From JAAYXE01 sp964391195 (GTDB lineage: Bacteria; Chloroflexota; Anaerolineae; Anaerolineales; UBA4823), in the NCBI GenBank assembly GCA_964391195.1, contig CAYMLG010000017.1, positions 12,469-76,468 on the forward strand: 64,000 bases of DNA, read 5' to 3'. The notes under the pieces were generated by a model. It worked only from the letters and a program-made list of their open reading frames with translations. It was not told the DNA's origin and did no database searches. Positions 8,528 to 16,968 of the stretch are shown one piece after another; position 1 is the stretch's first letter, and each line of letters opens with the position of its first letter. A program made the translations under genes and the position numbers.

Positions 8528-10042
8528 TCAATCCGTGCCCAAACTGGCCGCCACCAGCCTGGGCAAGTTCAGGTTGTCGCTGATCAGCTCAGAGTGGATT
8601 TCGCCGCTGCTCATCACCAGGACCCTTTCGCACAGGTTTACCAGTTCTTCGTCGTCGCTGCTGTAAAGGATGATCGATGTGCCCTGTTTCTGCAGGTTGT
8701 GGATCAGGTTGTAAAATTCACCCTTGGCGCCCACATCCACCCCTTTGGTGGGGTCGTTCAGCAGGAGGATGGAAGGGGAGCGCTGCAGCCATTTGCCGAT
8801 GACCACTTTTTGCGCGTTGCCACCGCTCAGATTTCCCACCGACATATCCAATGATTCCATTTTGATATTCAACGATTCGGCCGTAGACTGGGCGTCCTGG
8901 CGGGCGCGCCGTAGATTGAGCAGCTTCCCATAGCGGCGCCAGTTGGGCAGTTCCAGATTTTCGAGGATCGAGGTGCGCATGAGCAGCCCCTCCACCGCCC
9001 GGTCGCCAGGGATGAGGGCCAGGCCATCGCGCATCGACTCAGATGGATGCGTGTAGCGCCGCTTTTGGCCTCTTACCAAGATCTCGCCGGTGAAGGGCAC
9101 AGCCCCGAAAAGCGCCAGCAGCACATGGGGTTGACCCTGCCCCTGCAGCCCACCGATGCCTAACAGCTCTCCCTGTCTGAGATCGAATGAGACGCCTTTT
9201 ACGATCGAGGTTCGCAGATCACGGACGGACAGGATCACCGGCCGGTCTTTACCGTCAGACCGCAGTTCGTGATTTCTCTCGATTTCCTGTTCAGTCGCAA
9301 GCACTTCTTCGCCAACGATCAGGCGGACGAGGTCTTTCTGGTTGAACTCGCCTTTGTTGAAATTCCCGACCGTAACCCCGTTGCGGAAGACGACCACCCG
9401 GTCGGCGATCTGGAAGATCTCATTCATGCGGTGAGAGATGAACACCACCGCTTTGCCCTGAGCCTTCCACTCGGCAACCAGCTCGAAGAGGCGGCTGACC
9501 TGGCGGCTGTCGAGGCTGGAGGTGGCCTCATCCAGGATCAAGACATCCGGGTCGTGGCTGATGGCTTTTAAGATTTCAACGATCTGGCGCTCGTCGGGAG
9601 GCAGATCCATGACCAGCGCCTCGGGGGTGAGGGTGTCTTTCACCGTGCCGGCAAAGAGATCGATCAACTGCTGGGTGCGCTTGCGGGTCAGGCGGCGATC
9701 GATGAAGAAGCCGGCCCTCACCGGTTCGTGAAACAACCAGATGTTGCGATCCACGCTCAGGGTGGGGACCAGGCTGAGCTCCTGGTAGACGGCGGCGATG
9801 CCATGCTTGAGGGCCGCGTAAGGTTCATTGAACTGCACCGGGCGATCGTCCAGCCGGAGCTGCCCCCCGTTCGGAGCGACTACCCCGGTGATCACCTTGC
9901 AAAGGGTGCTTTTTCCACTCCCATTGGCCCCCACCAGGGCCACAACCTCGCCGGAGCGGACTTCCAGGTTCCCATCACCCAGGGCCAGGATGCCCCCATA
10001 GCGTTTTACGATATTTTGAGCGGATAGACTTTGTAATGTCAT
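8528..10042 (-). CDS. Sugar ABC transporter ATPase, two-domain (RbsA/MglA type)
   Basis: This 504-residue protein has two nucleotide-binding domains in tandem. The N-terminal one has an intact Walker A (GANGSGKST), a degenerate signature region (LPPDERQIVEI) and Walker B (VLILDEATSSLD). The C-terminal one has a changed Walker A (GLQGQGQPHVL) but an intact LSGGNAQKV signature and LLLNDPTKGVD Walker B. This asymmetry, with one degenerate site, is normal for RbsA/MglA-type ATPases. It energises the two permeases that follow it. It starts about 140 bases after the binding-protein gene, and a perfect 17-bp hairpin lies in that gap. Confidence 0.93.
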   Translation of the reverse strand: MTLQSLSAQNIVKRYGGILALGDGNLEVRSGEVVALVGANGSGKSTLCKVITGVVAPNGGQLRLDDRPVQFNEPYAALKHGIAAVYQELSLVPTLSVDRNIWLFHEPVRAGFFIDRRLTRKRTQQLIDLFAGTVKDTLTPEALVMDLPPDERQIVEILKAISHDPDVLILDEATSSLDSRQVSRLFELVAEWKAQGKAVVFISHRMNEIFQIADRVVVFRNGVTVGNFNKGEFNQKDLVRLIVGEEVLATEQEIERNHELRSDGKDRPVILSVRDLRTSIVKGVSFDLRQGELLGIGGLQGQGQPHVLLALFGAVPFTGEILVRGQKRRYTHPSESMRDGLALIPGDRAVEGLLMRTSILENLELPNWRRYGKLLNLRRARQDAQSTAESLNIKMESLDMSVGNLSGGNAQKVVIGKWLQRSPSILLLNDPTKGVDVGAKGEFYNLIHNLQKQGTSIILYSSDDEELVNLCERVLVMSSGEIHSELISDNLNLPRLVAASLGTD

Positions 10043-10088
10043 TGCACCTGTCGAATTTCCCGGTTCCTATTCTGCTTCGGGTACGATA

Positions 10089-10125
10089 GGGATTTTGGAT
10101 GCGGCACTGCCGCATCCAAAATCCC
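10089..10125. promoter_or_regulatory. Perfect 17-bp stem hairpin after the binding-protein gene
   Basis: GGGATTTTGGATGCGGC and its exact complement enclose a 3-base loop. No T run follows on either strand, so it is more likely a transcript-stabilising or processing hairpin than a full terminator. It would allow the binding protein to be made in excess over the ATPase and permeases. Confidence 0.65.
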
Positions 10126-10178
10126 GCAATCGCATTGATCCAGTCGGTCGAAGCCAGTATACCTTACCCTGGTTTCTA

Positions 10179-11312
10179 TTAAGGCAGGAAATAGGCCTCG
10201 ATCGTCTCCTGCGTGACGACCGCGTCCAGCGTGTAAGAATCGGACTTGCCTTCGATCTCAGCCAGCCACTCATCCAGGTTTTCGTTCGTGATCACATCCG
10301 GGATGGGGATGTAGAGGGAGTTGCCGAACGTACCGGTGAGCTTTGCGGGGTCCACCTGGCGGCCACGTAGCAGCAGGGCGGCAGCGCGGACACCGCCATT
10401 GCCTACGGCGGGCGGATTGATCACGCCAATCGTTTCGAAGTCAGGGCGGTCCTCGAGGACCTGCTTCCACAAGCGCATGAAGGAAGCCCGGGCTTCACCC
10501 ACCACCTGGGGCCAGGTGTCCAGGTTGGCGGAACGAATGGCCAGGAGTTGGCCTTCGGCCATGCCGTCCTGAGTCCACATACCGTCGATCTGCTGACCGG
10601 AGGCGAGGAAATCGGAGGTCTTCTGCTGGGCGGTGGCCGGGTCCCACATACCGGTGTCGCGCAAGACGACGTTGATGCCGGGGTATTTATCCAGGACTTC
10701 CTGCACGCCCTCCATGCGGGCTTCATTCGCCGGGTGGCCGACAAAGCCTTCGAGCAGGGTCACATTGCCCTCGCCGCCCAGGCGCTCGCCGAACAGCCAT
10801 TCGGCGCTGATCATCGCCCATTCCTTCTGGTTGATGACGACATTATAACCGCCGGGGATGTCAATTTCCTGGTCGACGGCGACGACGACAATCCCGTCGG
10901 CAATCGCATCTTCCAGGGTGGGTTTCAGGCCGGCTACATCGCCCGGGTTAATGACGATCGCCTGCACACCCTGATTGATCAGATTGTTAATCTGCTGGAT
11001 CTGGCCGTTCACGTCGGTGTCCGCCGATTCGATGATCAGCCTGCAGCCTACTTCATCGGCAGCTTCCTGCATGCCCTGGATCATCTGGGCGCGCCACTCG
11101 GAGCCGACGAAGTTGTTGGAGATGCCGATGAGGCAGTCTTCAGCGGCGGTCTGTTCTCCGGCATCAGCAGGTTCCTCGGCAGCCGGCGGCTGTTCGGCCT
11201 CGTTGCCTGCCGGAGGCTGGGGCGCCTCGGTAGGCGCAGCCGCCGGGGTGCAGGCCGCCAGGATCAGGGCGAACAGCACCAAACCAGAAATTAGGGTCAC
11301 AAGTCTCTTCAT
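10179..11312 (-). CDS. Sugar-binding lipoprotein of ribose-type ABC transporter
   Basis: The 377-residue product begins with a lipoprotein signal (lipobox LAAC, Cys21), followed by an Ala/Pro/Glu-rich tether to about residue 58. The rest is a periplasmic-binding type 1 fold (Peripla_BP_4): ISNNFVGSEWRAQMIQGM near the first strand, then DTDVNGQIQQINNLINQGVQAIVINPGD, which is typical of RbsB-like proteins. It would capture a sugar or polyol outside the membrane and deliver it to the two permeases. The start has AGGAT upstream. The ligand is unknown; the SIS and Gfo/Idh neighbours suggest an amino-sugar, inositol-like or keto-sugar substrate. Confidence 0.92.
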   Translation of the reverse strand: MKRLVTLISGLVLFALILAACTPAAAPTEAPQPPAGNEAEQPPAAEEPADAGEQTAAEDCLIGISNNFVGSEWRAQMIQGMQEAADEVGCRLIIESADTDVNGQIQQINNLINQGVQAIVINPGDVAGLKPTLEDAIADGIVVVAVDQEIDIPGGYNVVINQKEWAMISAEWLFGERLGGEGNVTLLEGFVGHPANEARMEGVQEVLDKYPGINVVLRDTGMWDPATAQQKTSDFLASGQQIDGMWTQDGMAEGQLLAIRSANLDTWPQVVGEARASFMRLWKQVLEDRPDFETIGVINPPAVGNGGVRAAALLLRGRQVDPAKLTGTFGNSLYIPIPDVITNENLDEWLAEIEGKSDSYTLDAVVTQETIEAYFLP

Positions 11313-11471
11313 TTTTATCCTCCAAAAGGGTTAAATGGTCTGAAACATGAGACGAACGGTTGGATCTGGAACCAGATGTGATCGAATTGTCCGAGACGTA
11401 TCCCTCCTTTCCCGCCGGGTGAGCCGGCCAGAGAGCCCGGCTCAACACAGGCCGTACGATGTATTTTAACC

Positions 11472-12560
11472 TCACTCCTCCGCTTGAGAACCACCTTCGG
11501 TCAGAGTGATTGGGGTGGAAGCACGAAAAGTGCCGGGATGATGCCCCTTTGACAGGGCATACTGGTATACGAAGAACTGGACGGGAAGAATTTCGAGCAG
11601 CGGAGATAGTCCAGGGGTAATGGCAGGGATCTGCCAGGCGACCACCCGATCGGGCAGATCAGGCGGCACGCGACTGGTGATCAGGCGCACTTCACCGTTC
11701 ATCCGGGCGAGATCCAGGGCCAGGTTGAGGTTGAGATCGTAACATTCATCCTCAGCGGCAAACACGAAGCCGAGGAAACCGTCCTGGACCACCTCCCAGG
11801 GCCCATGGCGGAAGTGCCCGGCGTTGTAAAAGGTGGCAGCATTCCAGGCCATTTCGTGGAACAGCAGCTGCCCCTCAACGGCGCTGGCCTGCGAGGCGCC
11901 GTGGGCCAGCAGATAGATGGCAGAGTAGGGCCGGAGAGAAGCCTGCCAGCCTCGGCTGAGGCTGGCATAGAATTCGGTCGTTTTCGCCACATGAGCAAGG
12001 ACCTCCTCGATCTGCTTGCGGCAGTCCGGATGGTCGAGGCGTCCGGCGATCTGTTCCGCCAACAACTGCATCACCAGGATGGTCCCGAGATAGGTCTGAA
12101 TGGCGATTAACTCATCTGCAGGGCTGGAGATGTGCAGGAAGATGTCCGCTTCCCTCGCCAGGGTGCTGTCGTAGACATTGGCCACTCCGATCAGGGTTGC
12201 CCCCAGATTCTTGATCCGCCTGATCAGCCGGGTGATCTCGATCGTCTCTCCGGAGCGAGAGATCAGGATAAAGACGGTCGAAGGGGGGTAAACCCGATGG
12301 GTGTAGTGGAGAAGATCGGAAGCATCCTCCAGGTTTACGTGCAGGTTGAGCTCCGCCAGGCGGTAGACAAAGGGCAGGCTGGCAGCATAGGAAGCCCCGA
12401 TAGAGGCCACCACGATCTGCCGGGCCTGGAGGATCGCCTCCGCCGCGCGGTTCAACTGAACTCTTCCCTCATTCAGGCCATACTGCAGCACCTGCTCCAG
12501 AGCTCGAGGCTGGTTGAGAATATCTTCGTACACGCGATAGTTTGATCGTTGCGTGTGCAT
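11472..12560 (-). CDS. SIS-domain sugar isomerase/deglycase (GlmS-isomerase-like)
   Basis: The 362-residue protein has two SIS (sugar isomerase) domains. It begins EDILNQPRALEQVL, like the isomerase half of GlmS and the FrlB/AgaS group. The first SIS domain shows SIGASYAAS and the phospho-sugar loop SRSGETIEI; the second lies at about 200-340. The glutaminase half of GlmS is absent, so it probably isomerises or deglycosylates a phosphorylated amino or ketose sugar with ammonia or an amino acid as partner. It lies in the operon between the oxidoreductase and the binding protein. No sugar kinase is nearby, which leaves the source of the phosphate open. Confidence 0.85.
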   Translation of the reverse strand: MHTQRSNYRVYEDILNQPRALEQVLQYGLNEGRVQLNRAAEAILQARQIVVASIGASYAASLPFVYRLAELNLHVNLEDASDLLHYTHRVYPPSTVFILISRSGETIEITRLIRRIKNLGATLIGVANVYDSTLAREADIFLHISSPADELIAIQTYLGTILVMQLLAEQIAGRLDHPDCRKQIEEVLAHVAKTTEFYASLSRGWQASLRPYSAIYLLAHGASQASAVEGQLLFHEMAWNAATFYNAGHFRHGPWEVVQDGFLGFVFAAEDECYDLNLNLALDLARMNGEVRLITSRVPPDLPDRVVAWQIPAITPGLSPLLEILPVQFFVYQYALSKGHHPGTFRASTPITLTEGGSQAEE

Positions 12561-12589
12561 GAGAACGCGAAACCCTGGCGCGGCGCCAA

Positions 12590-13693
12590 TCAGCGGTCGA
12601 TGGGGTTGAACCAGAGATCAATCGGCTTTTTCACCCCATAGGCCTCATTGAACGGCAGCGTCACTTTCTGCCCGCTGCCGGCCGACTGGTACCCGGCGAA
12701 GAGCGCTTCTTGAACGAAGCGGCCGTCCTCTCCGGTGCAGATCGGTTCTTCTTTGCCGCGCACGCAGCGGGCGAAGTGGGCCATTTCCTGCGGGAAACCG
12801 TAGTTCCACAGTTCTTCGAAGACCGGGTATGTCCAGCCCTTGGTGGTAGGCGCTTTTTCCACGGCATAGCCATAGCCTGTTTCGGAGAAGGTGGGCAGGG
12901 CGTTCCCCATGTGCAGGTTGCCGTAGGTGCAGCCTTTGCTGCCAAAGACTTCGATACGGTCATCCATGCCGCCGGTGCGCGCCCAACTGTCTTCGACCAG
13001 GGCGATTTTATTCCCTTCGAACTCCAGGATGGCGATCGAATTATCTTCGCCGCGGGTGAGGTCGTGGTGGACGTAGGTGCCCATTTGAGCGGTGATGCTC
13101 TTCAATTTGGGTTTGCCCAGGAACCACCAGACGAAAGCGATGCCATGACAGCCCATGTCCATGAAGACACCGCCTCCGGAGCGGTCAATATCCCAGAACC
13201 ACTCGGCGTGCGGGCCGAAATGCTTTTCGCTCTGCTTGACCAGGTAGACATCGCCAAATGCGCCCTGATCGGCCATCTCTTTGGCTTTGACGTACTTGGG
13301 TGTGAAGTACAGCTCCTCGGCGTACATCAGCAGCACTCCCTGCCGCCGGCAGACTTCGATCATCTGGTCGGCTTCTTCCAGGGTCATGCTGAAGGGCTTT
13401 TCGCAGACCACATGCTTTCCGGCGTTGGCCGCATCGACGGTCATCTGGCAGTGGAGATAGTTCGGGGCGGTGATGGTCACCATCTCGATCTCCGGGTTTT
13501 TGAGCATTTCCCGGTAATCGGTGTAGACGTGGGGCAGCCCGTACTTCTTGGCCAGTTTGGCGGCATTGCCCGGCGTGGGAGAAGCTACGGCGATCACCTC
13601 TGCTTCTTCCGGCATGATGCGGAACGATTCAGCATGAATATCCGCCTCGAACCGGGACCCGATGATTCCGACCTTGACTTTGCCTTTTGACAT
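12590..13693 (-). CDS. Gfo/Idh/MocA family oxidoreductase
   Basis: This 367-residue protein has an N-terminal NAD(P)-binding Rossmann fold (VGIIGSRFEADIH), the family EKP motif (CEKPFSMTLEEAD), and a C-terminal alpha/beta domain with DMGCHGIAF, where His would sit in the catalytic site. Enzymes of this group oxidise or reduce hydroxyls of sugars, inositols and aminosugars. It starts behind GGAGGAAAAA and is the second gene of the operon, after the GntR regulator. Its association with the SIS protein and a ribose-type importer points to catabolism of one imported carbohydrate. Confidence 0.92.
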   Translation of the reverse strand: MSKGKVKVGIIGSRFEADIHAESFRIMPEEAEVIAVASPTPGNAAKLAKKYGLPHVYTDYREMLKNPEIEMVTITAPNYLHCQMTVDAANAGKHVVCEKPFSMTLEEADQMIEVCRRQGVLLMYAEELYFTPKYVKAKEMADQGAFGDVYLVKQSEKHFGPHAEWFWDIDRSGGGVFMDMGCHGIAFVWWFLGKPKLKSITAQMGTYVHHDLTRGEDNSIAILEFEGNKIALVEDSWARTGGMDDRIEVFGSKGCTYGNLHMGNALPTFSETGYGYAVEKAPTTKGWTYPVFEELWNYGFPQEMAHFARCVRGKEEPICTGEDGRFVQEALFAGYQSAGSGQKVTLPFNEAYGVKKPIDLWFNPIDR

Positions 13694-13732
13694 TTTTTCC
13701 TCCTGAAAGAAAAGATAGTGGGGGTTAAGGGG

Positions 13733-14461
13733 TCACATGGACACAAACAGTTGGTAGAGATCGCTGCGGAAGACGGAATTGACCACCTCGATGATCTCAC
13801 CCGTGTCCAAATAGGTGATCTGATCGCTCACCAGAACAGCGGCGGGGCGAGAGATCCCAAGCTGCTCTATTTCCGAGGAATTCGCCAAACGGGCCGAGAT
13901 CAAGGTCTCAGCCCGCTCGAGGATGAGATGGTACTCCTGGCGCAGGACCTCGAACAGCGAGCGCCGCGCCAGGTCGAAATTGAGAAGGTTCGGACAGCGG
14001 AAGTGGGGAATGAGGTTCTTCTGGATGGCGATCACCATCTGGTCTGGGGCCACCATACGCAGCCGCTCGAGGTGGATCACTTCGGTACCCTGGGGGACTT
14101 TCAACTTTTGGGCTACAGCCTGGTCTGCGTGCAAGATTTCTGCTTTGATCACCCGGCTGTAGGGGAGATACCCCCGGCGCTTCATGTCTTCGGTAAAGCT
14201 GCTCAAGGGGCGCAAAGGCTCCCTTAACTGCGGGAGAGAGACGAAGGTGCCTTTCCCGGGGACGGAATGGATCAGATTTTGGACTGCCAGGTCGTTCAGG
14301 GCTTTGCGGACCGTAATGCGGCTGACGTTGTACTGCTCGCAGAGTTCGCGCTCGGAGGGGAGTTTATGCCCGGGTTCCCAACGGCCGCTCAGGATCTGAT
14401 TCTTGAGAATGGCAGTAAGCTGAGCGTAAAGGGGTTGGCCGAGAGTGTCATTCGGGCGCAT
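13733..14461 (-). CDS. GntR/HutC-family transcriptional regulator
   Basis: The product of about 242 residues has an N-terminal winged helix (PLYAQLTAILKNQILSGRW, KLPSERELCEQYNVSRITVRKAL) and a C-terminal UTRA ligand-binding domain (about 95-235). The ATG at 14461 follows ACAGGGA; a second ATG at 14476 adds five residues but has no ribosome site. HutC-type regulators bind small effectors such as phosphorylated sugars, which fits the SIS/Gfo operon it heads. A promoter and a 26-bp palindrome just upstream suggest that it represses its own operon. Confidence 0.92.
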   Translation of the reverse strand: MRPNDTLGQPLYAQLTAILKNQILSGRWEPGHKLPSERELCEQYNVSRITVRKALNDLAVQNLIHSVPGKGTFVSLPQLREPLRPLSSFTEDMKRRGYLPYSRVIKAEILHADQAVAQKLKVPQGTEVIHLERLRMVAPDQMVIAIQKNLIPHFRCPNLLNFDLARRSLFEVLRQEYHLILERAETLISARLANSSEIEQLGISRPAAVLVSDQITYLDTGEIIEVVNSVFRSDLYQLFVSM

Positions 14462-14482
14462 ACGAGTCCCTGTCATGATTGG

Positions 14483-14508
14483 TAATAACCTATTATTACA
14501 GGTTATTA
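14483..14508. promoter_or_regulatory. Operator-like palindrome upstream of the GntR gene
   Basis: TAATAACCT and AGGTTATTA are exact 9-bp inverted arms around 8 bases. The right arm overlaps the -10 box and the left arm reaches past the expected transcription start. This is the layout of a self-repressing GntR operator. Confidence 0.65.
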
Positions 14509-14532
14509 TAGCAGTTCGCCCAGGGAAGTCAA
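14505..14532 (-). promoter_or_regulatory. Promoter of the GntR-headed sugar operon
   Basis: On the minus strand TTGACT (14532-14527) and TATAAT (14510-14505) are separated by 16 bases. This is one of the best sigma-70-type promoters in the window. Confidence 0.75.
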
Positions 14533-14551
14533 CCACTTTTTTGTTGCCTGC

Positions 14552-14578
14552 GTGCAAGCACAACATTTGCCTGCGCAC
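14552..14578. repeat. Possible degenerate relative of the 54.6/61.1 kb MITE
   Basis: GTGCAAGCACAAC is followed by TTTGCCTGCGCAC, which resembles the two ends of the elements at 54596 and 61054 joined without their middle. TTGCCTGCG also occurs 23 bases upstream as a direct repeat. There is no clear target duplication, so this is only a suggestion. Confidence 0.3.
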
Positions 14579-14586
14579 TTGTCGCC

Positions 14587-14629
14587 TTAAACCAAAAAAA
14601 TCCGGCCAGGCCGGATTTTTTTGGTTTAA
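14587..14629 (-). terminator. Terminator of lysS (perfect 43-base palindrome)
   Basis: Arms of 21 bases match exactly around a single central A. The core is a GGCC-rich stem flanked by A7 and T7 runs, so it can stop transcription from either side. It lies 10 bases after the lysS stop. Confidence 0.9.
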
Positions 14630-14638
14630 CAGTCTTTT

Positions 14639-16159
14639 CTATTCCTCTCGAGTGCGCAGGTGGGGGAAGAGCAGCACTTCGCGGATATTGGGGTTGTCGG
14701 TAAAGAGCATGGTCAGGCGGTCGATGCCCATCCCAAAGCCACCGTTGGGCGGCATCCCGTAGCGCATGGCGCGCAGGTAGTCTTCGTCCATCGGATGGCG
14801 TTGTTCGTCCTCGGCTTTGTAGTCGCGGCCCATCTCGATGAACCGGGCTTCCTGGTCGAGGGGATCGTTGAGTTCGGTGAAGGCGTTGCACAGCTCGATG
14901 CCGGCGACAAAGCCCTCGAAACGCTCAACGATGGACGGGTTGCCGGGCAGCGACTTGGCCAGGGGCGAAATATCTCGCGGGTAGTTGTACAGGAAAGTGG
15001 GCTGAATCAGAGTCGGCTCGAGGTAATCACCCACCATGCCGTCGATCAGCTTGCCGCGCGGCGCCTTCGGGTCGAACTCGAAGCCTTTGGCCCGCATGGC
15101 AGCCGCCAGGCTTTCGGCGGTGGGGTGTTCGGCAATGTCAATTCCGGTGACATCCAGCAGCCCCTGGCGCATTTCCAGCCGGTTCCAACGCCGGTCGAGA
15201 TCGACCTCCATCCCCTGGAACGTGAGCTGGCGGCGGCCGAGCACCTTATCGGCGACGTAACGCAGCATTTCCTCGGTGAAATCCATCACCTGGTTGTAAT
15301 CGGCATAGGCCATGTAGAACTCGAGTTGGGTGAACTCGGGGTTGTGGGTGCGGTCTACGCCTTCGTTGCGGAAATCTCGCCCGATCTCGTAGACCCGCTC
15401 CAGCCCGCCCACCAGCAGCCTTTTGAGATACAACTCGAACGAGATCCGCAGGTAGAGCTCCTGTTTGAGCTGGTTGTGGTAGGTGACGAAGGGGCGGGCG
15501 GCCGCGCCACCATAGATGGGTTGGAGGACGGGAGTTTCCACCTCAATAAAACCATGCGAGTCGAGGAATTCGCGCAGGGCGCGGATGATGGCGGCACGCG
15601 TGATGAAGATCTGGCGCACTTCAGGGTTCACCGCCAGGTCGGCATAACGCTGGCGGTAGCGAACTTCAGGCTCCGACAGGGTGGCATAATGCACCACCTG
15701 GCCGTCGACCACCTGGTCTTTGGCCGCCGGCAGGGGGGTGATCGCCTTCGCCAGCATCTTGAACGATTCGACGCGCAGGGTCACTTCTCCGGTGCGAGTG
15801 CGGAAAAGTTCCCCGGTGGCCTGCACAAAGTCGCCCAGGTCGAATTGGGTGTTGAACAGATCGAAAGCCTCCTGGCCCAGATCGTTTACCCGGAAAAAGA
15901 GCTGGATCCGGCCCGATCCGTCTTCGATATGGGCAAAGGTGATTTTCCCCATGGGGCGCATGGAACGCAGACGCCCGGCCAGGGTGGCGCGCACCGGCTC
16001 GCCGGCATCCTTGTTTTCTACGGCTTCAAAAGCCTGGATCGCTTCCTGGCTGGTGTGCGTGCGTTCGGCCCGGTTTGGGTAGGGTTCGATCCCCTGGCTG
16101 CGCAGACGATCGAGTTTTTCTAAGCGGGTCTGTTCCAGATTGGAGTATTTTGTGCTCAT
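14639..16159 (-). CDS. lysS: Lysyl-tRNA synthetase, class II
   Basis: The 506-residue product has the usual two-domain form: an N-terminal OB-fold anticodon-binding domain (about 55-150, LAGRLRSMRPMGKITFAHIED) and a class II core. Motif 2 reads FRNEGVDRTHNPEFTQLE and motif 3 GGFGMGIDRLTMLF. It charges tRNA-Lys in the cytosol. The ATG at 16159 follows AGAGAGG. A TAAAAT box at 16188-16183 could give it its own promoter, since a strong terminator separates it from greA. A terminator also follows the gene. Confidence 0.97.
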   Translation of the reverse strand: MSTKYSNLEQTRLEKLDRLRSQGIEPYPNRAERTHTSQEAIQAFEAVENKDAGEPVRATLAGRLRSMRPMGKITFAHIEDGSGRIQLFFRVNDLGQEAFDLFNTQFDLGDFVQATGELFRTRTGEVTLRVESFKMLAKAITPLPAAKDQVVDGQVVHYATLSEPEVRYRQRYADLAVNPEVRQIFITRAAIIRALREFLDSHGFIEVETPVLQPIYGGAAARPFVTYHNQLKQELYLRISFELYLKRLLVGGLERVYEIGRDFRNEGVDRTHNPEFTQLEFYMAYADYNQVMDFTEEMLRYVADKVLGRRQLTFQGMEVDLDRRWNRLEMRQGLLDVTGIDIAEHPTAESLAAAMRAKGFEFDPKAPRGKLIDGMVGDYLEPTLIQPTFLYNYPRDISPLAKSLPGNPSIVERFEGFVAGIELCNAFTELNDPLDQEARFIEMGRDYKAEDEQRHPMDEDYLRAMRYGMPPNGGFGMGIDRLTMLFTDNPNIREVLLFPHLRTREE

Positions 16160-16210
16160 GATACCTCTCTTTTACCGGCTCCATTTTATCTTGAAATTGC
16201 CGGCATACAG

Positions 16211-16249
16211 AAAATAAAAGCCCCGCGCAAGACCACATGCGCGGGGCTT
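16211..16249 (-). terminator. Terminator of greA
   Basis: AAGCCCCGCGCA (16218-16229) pairs with TGCGCGGGGCTT (16238-16249). On the minus strand the stem is followed by TTTATTTTC. It lies just after the greA stop. Confidence 0.9.
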
Positions 16250-16268
16250 ATGCAATCGAGCCCCAGTG

Positions 16269-16730
16269 TTATTCCACCTTCAAAATGCGGACGACAAAGG
16301 ATCCGCCGGGTGCATCCACGCGGACTTTGTCACCTGCGCGATGGTCGATGAGCGCCCTCCCCAAGGGGGATTCGTTGGAGATTTTGCCTTCACGCGGGTT
16401 CGCCTCGGCTGGCCCTACGATAATATAGCTTTCGGGCTCGGAATCCTCTTCCTGGATGGTGACCCGTGCGGCTACCTGAACGACATCCTTCTTGCCGGTC
16501 TCTTCGATGATGCGGGCATTGGCGAGCAGCATTTCGAGCTCTTGTATTCGCCCTTCGACAAAGGCCTGCTCGTTTTTCGCTGCTTCGTACTCGGCGTCCT
16601 CGATCAGTTCGCCGCCTTCCATCGCCTCGTGCAGACGGTTGGCAACCTCCAGGCGCTTGACGGTGCGCAGGTACTCGAGCTCTTCTTGCAGTTTCTGATA
16701 ACCTTGTCGAGTCAGAAAAGATGGAGGCAT
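16269..16730 (-). CDS. greA: Transcription elongation factor GreA
   Basis: This 153-residue protein has an N-terminal coiled coil (about 10-75) with the acidic tip (GGELIEDAEYEAAKNEQAF) that enters the RNA polymerase secondary channel. The C-terminal FKBP-like domain (about 80-153) ends SPLGRALIDHRAGDKVRVDAPGG. It stimulates cleavage of backtracked transcripts. The start follows AGGAAG. Transcription likely comes from the TTGCCA-17-TAAAAT promoter at 16863-16891, leaving a leader of about 125 bases. A strong hairpin terminator follows the gene. Confidence 0.96.
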   Translation of the reverse strand: MPPSFLTRQGYQKLQEELEYLRTVKRLEVANRLHEAMEGGELIEDAEYEAAKNEQAFVEGRIQELEMLLANARIIEETGKKDVVQVAARVTIQEEDSEPESYIIVGPAEANPREGKISNESPLGRALIDHRAGDKVRVDAPGGSFVVRILKVE

Positions 16731-16862
16731 TTTTTCTTCCTATCTCATCCGGATAATAAAAAACACTCCAAATGGAGCGGGTCAGTAAAGGTTCCACCGG
16801 TTGTTGAAAACGATTGCGGCGCTTCGAGAGGTCTAGTCAACCTCCCCGCCGCCGCACCCAAC

Positions 16863-16891
16863 ATTTTAGCATAATAAATGTTGAATGGCAA
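16863..16891 (-). promoter_or_regulatory. Promoter of greA
   Basis: On the minus strand TTGCCA (16891-16886) and TAAAAT (16868-16863) are 17 bases apart. The region is A/T-rich compared with its surroundings. Confidence 0.65.
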
Positions 16892-16968
16892 GCAATAGCA
16901 CAAACTTGTTTTAACCACACAGAAAATAAATTACGGGGCGCAATAAACAGACGGAAAACGGAGGGCGT

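Noticed and set aside
14660..16123. A 487-codon open frame opposite lysS
   Set aside because: lysS motifs 2 and 3 are intact on the minus strand, and the antisense product resembles no protein.
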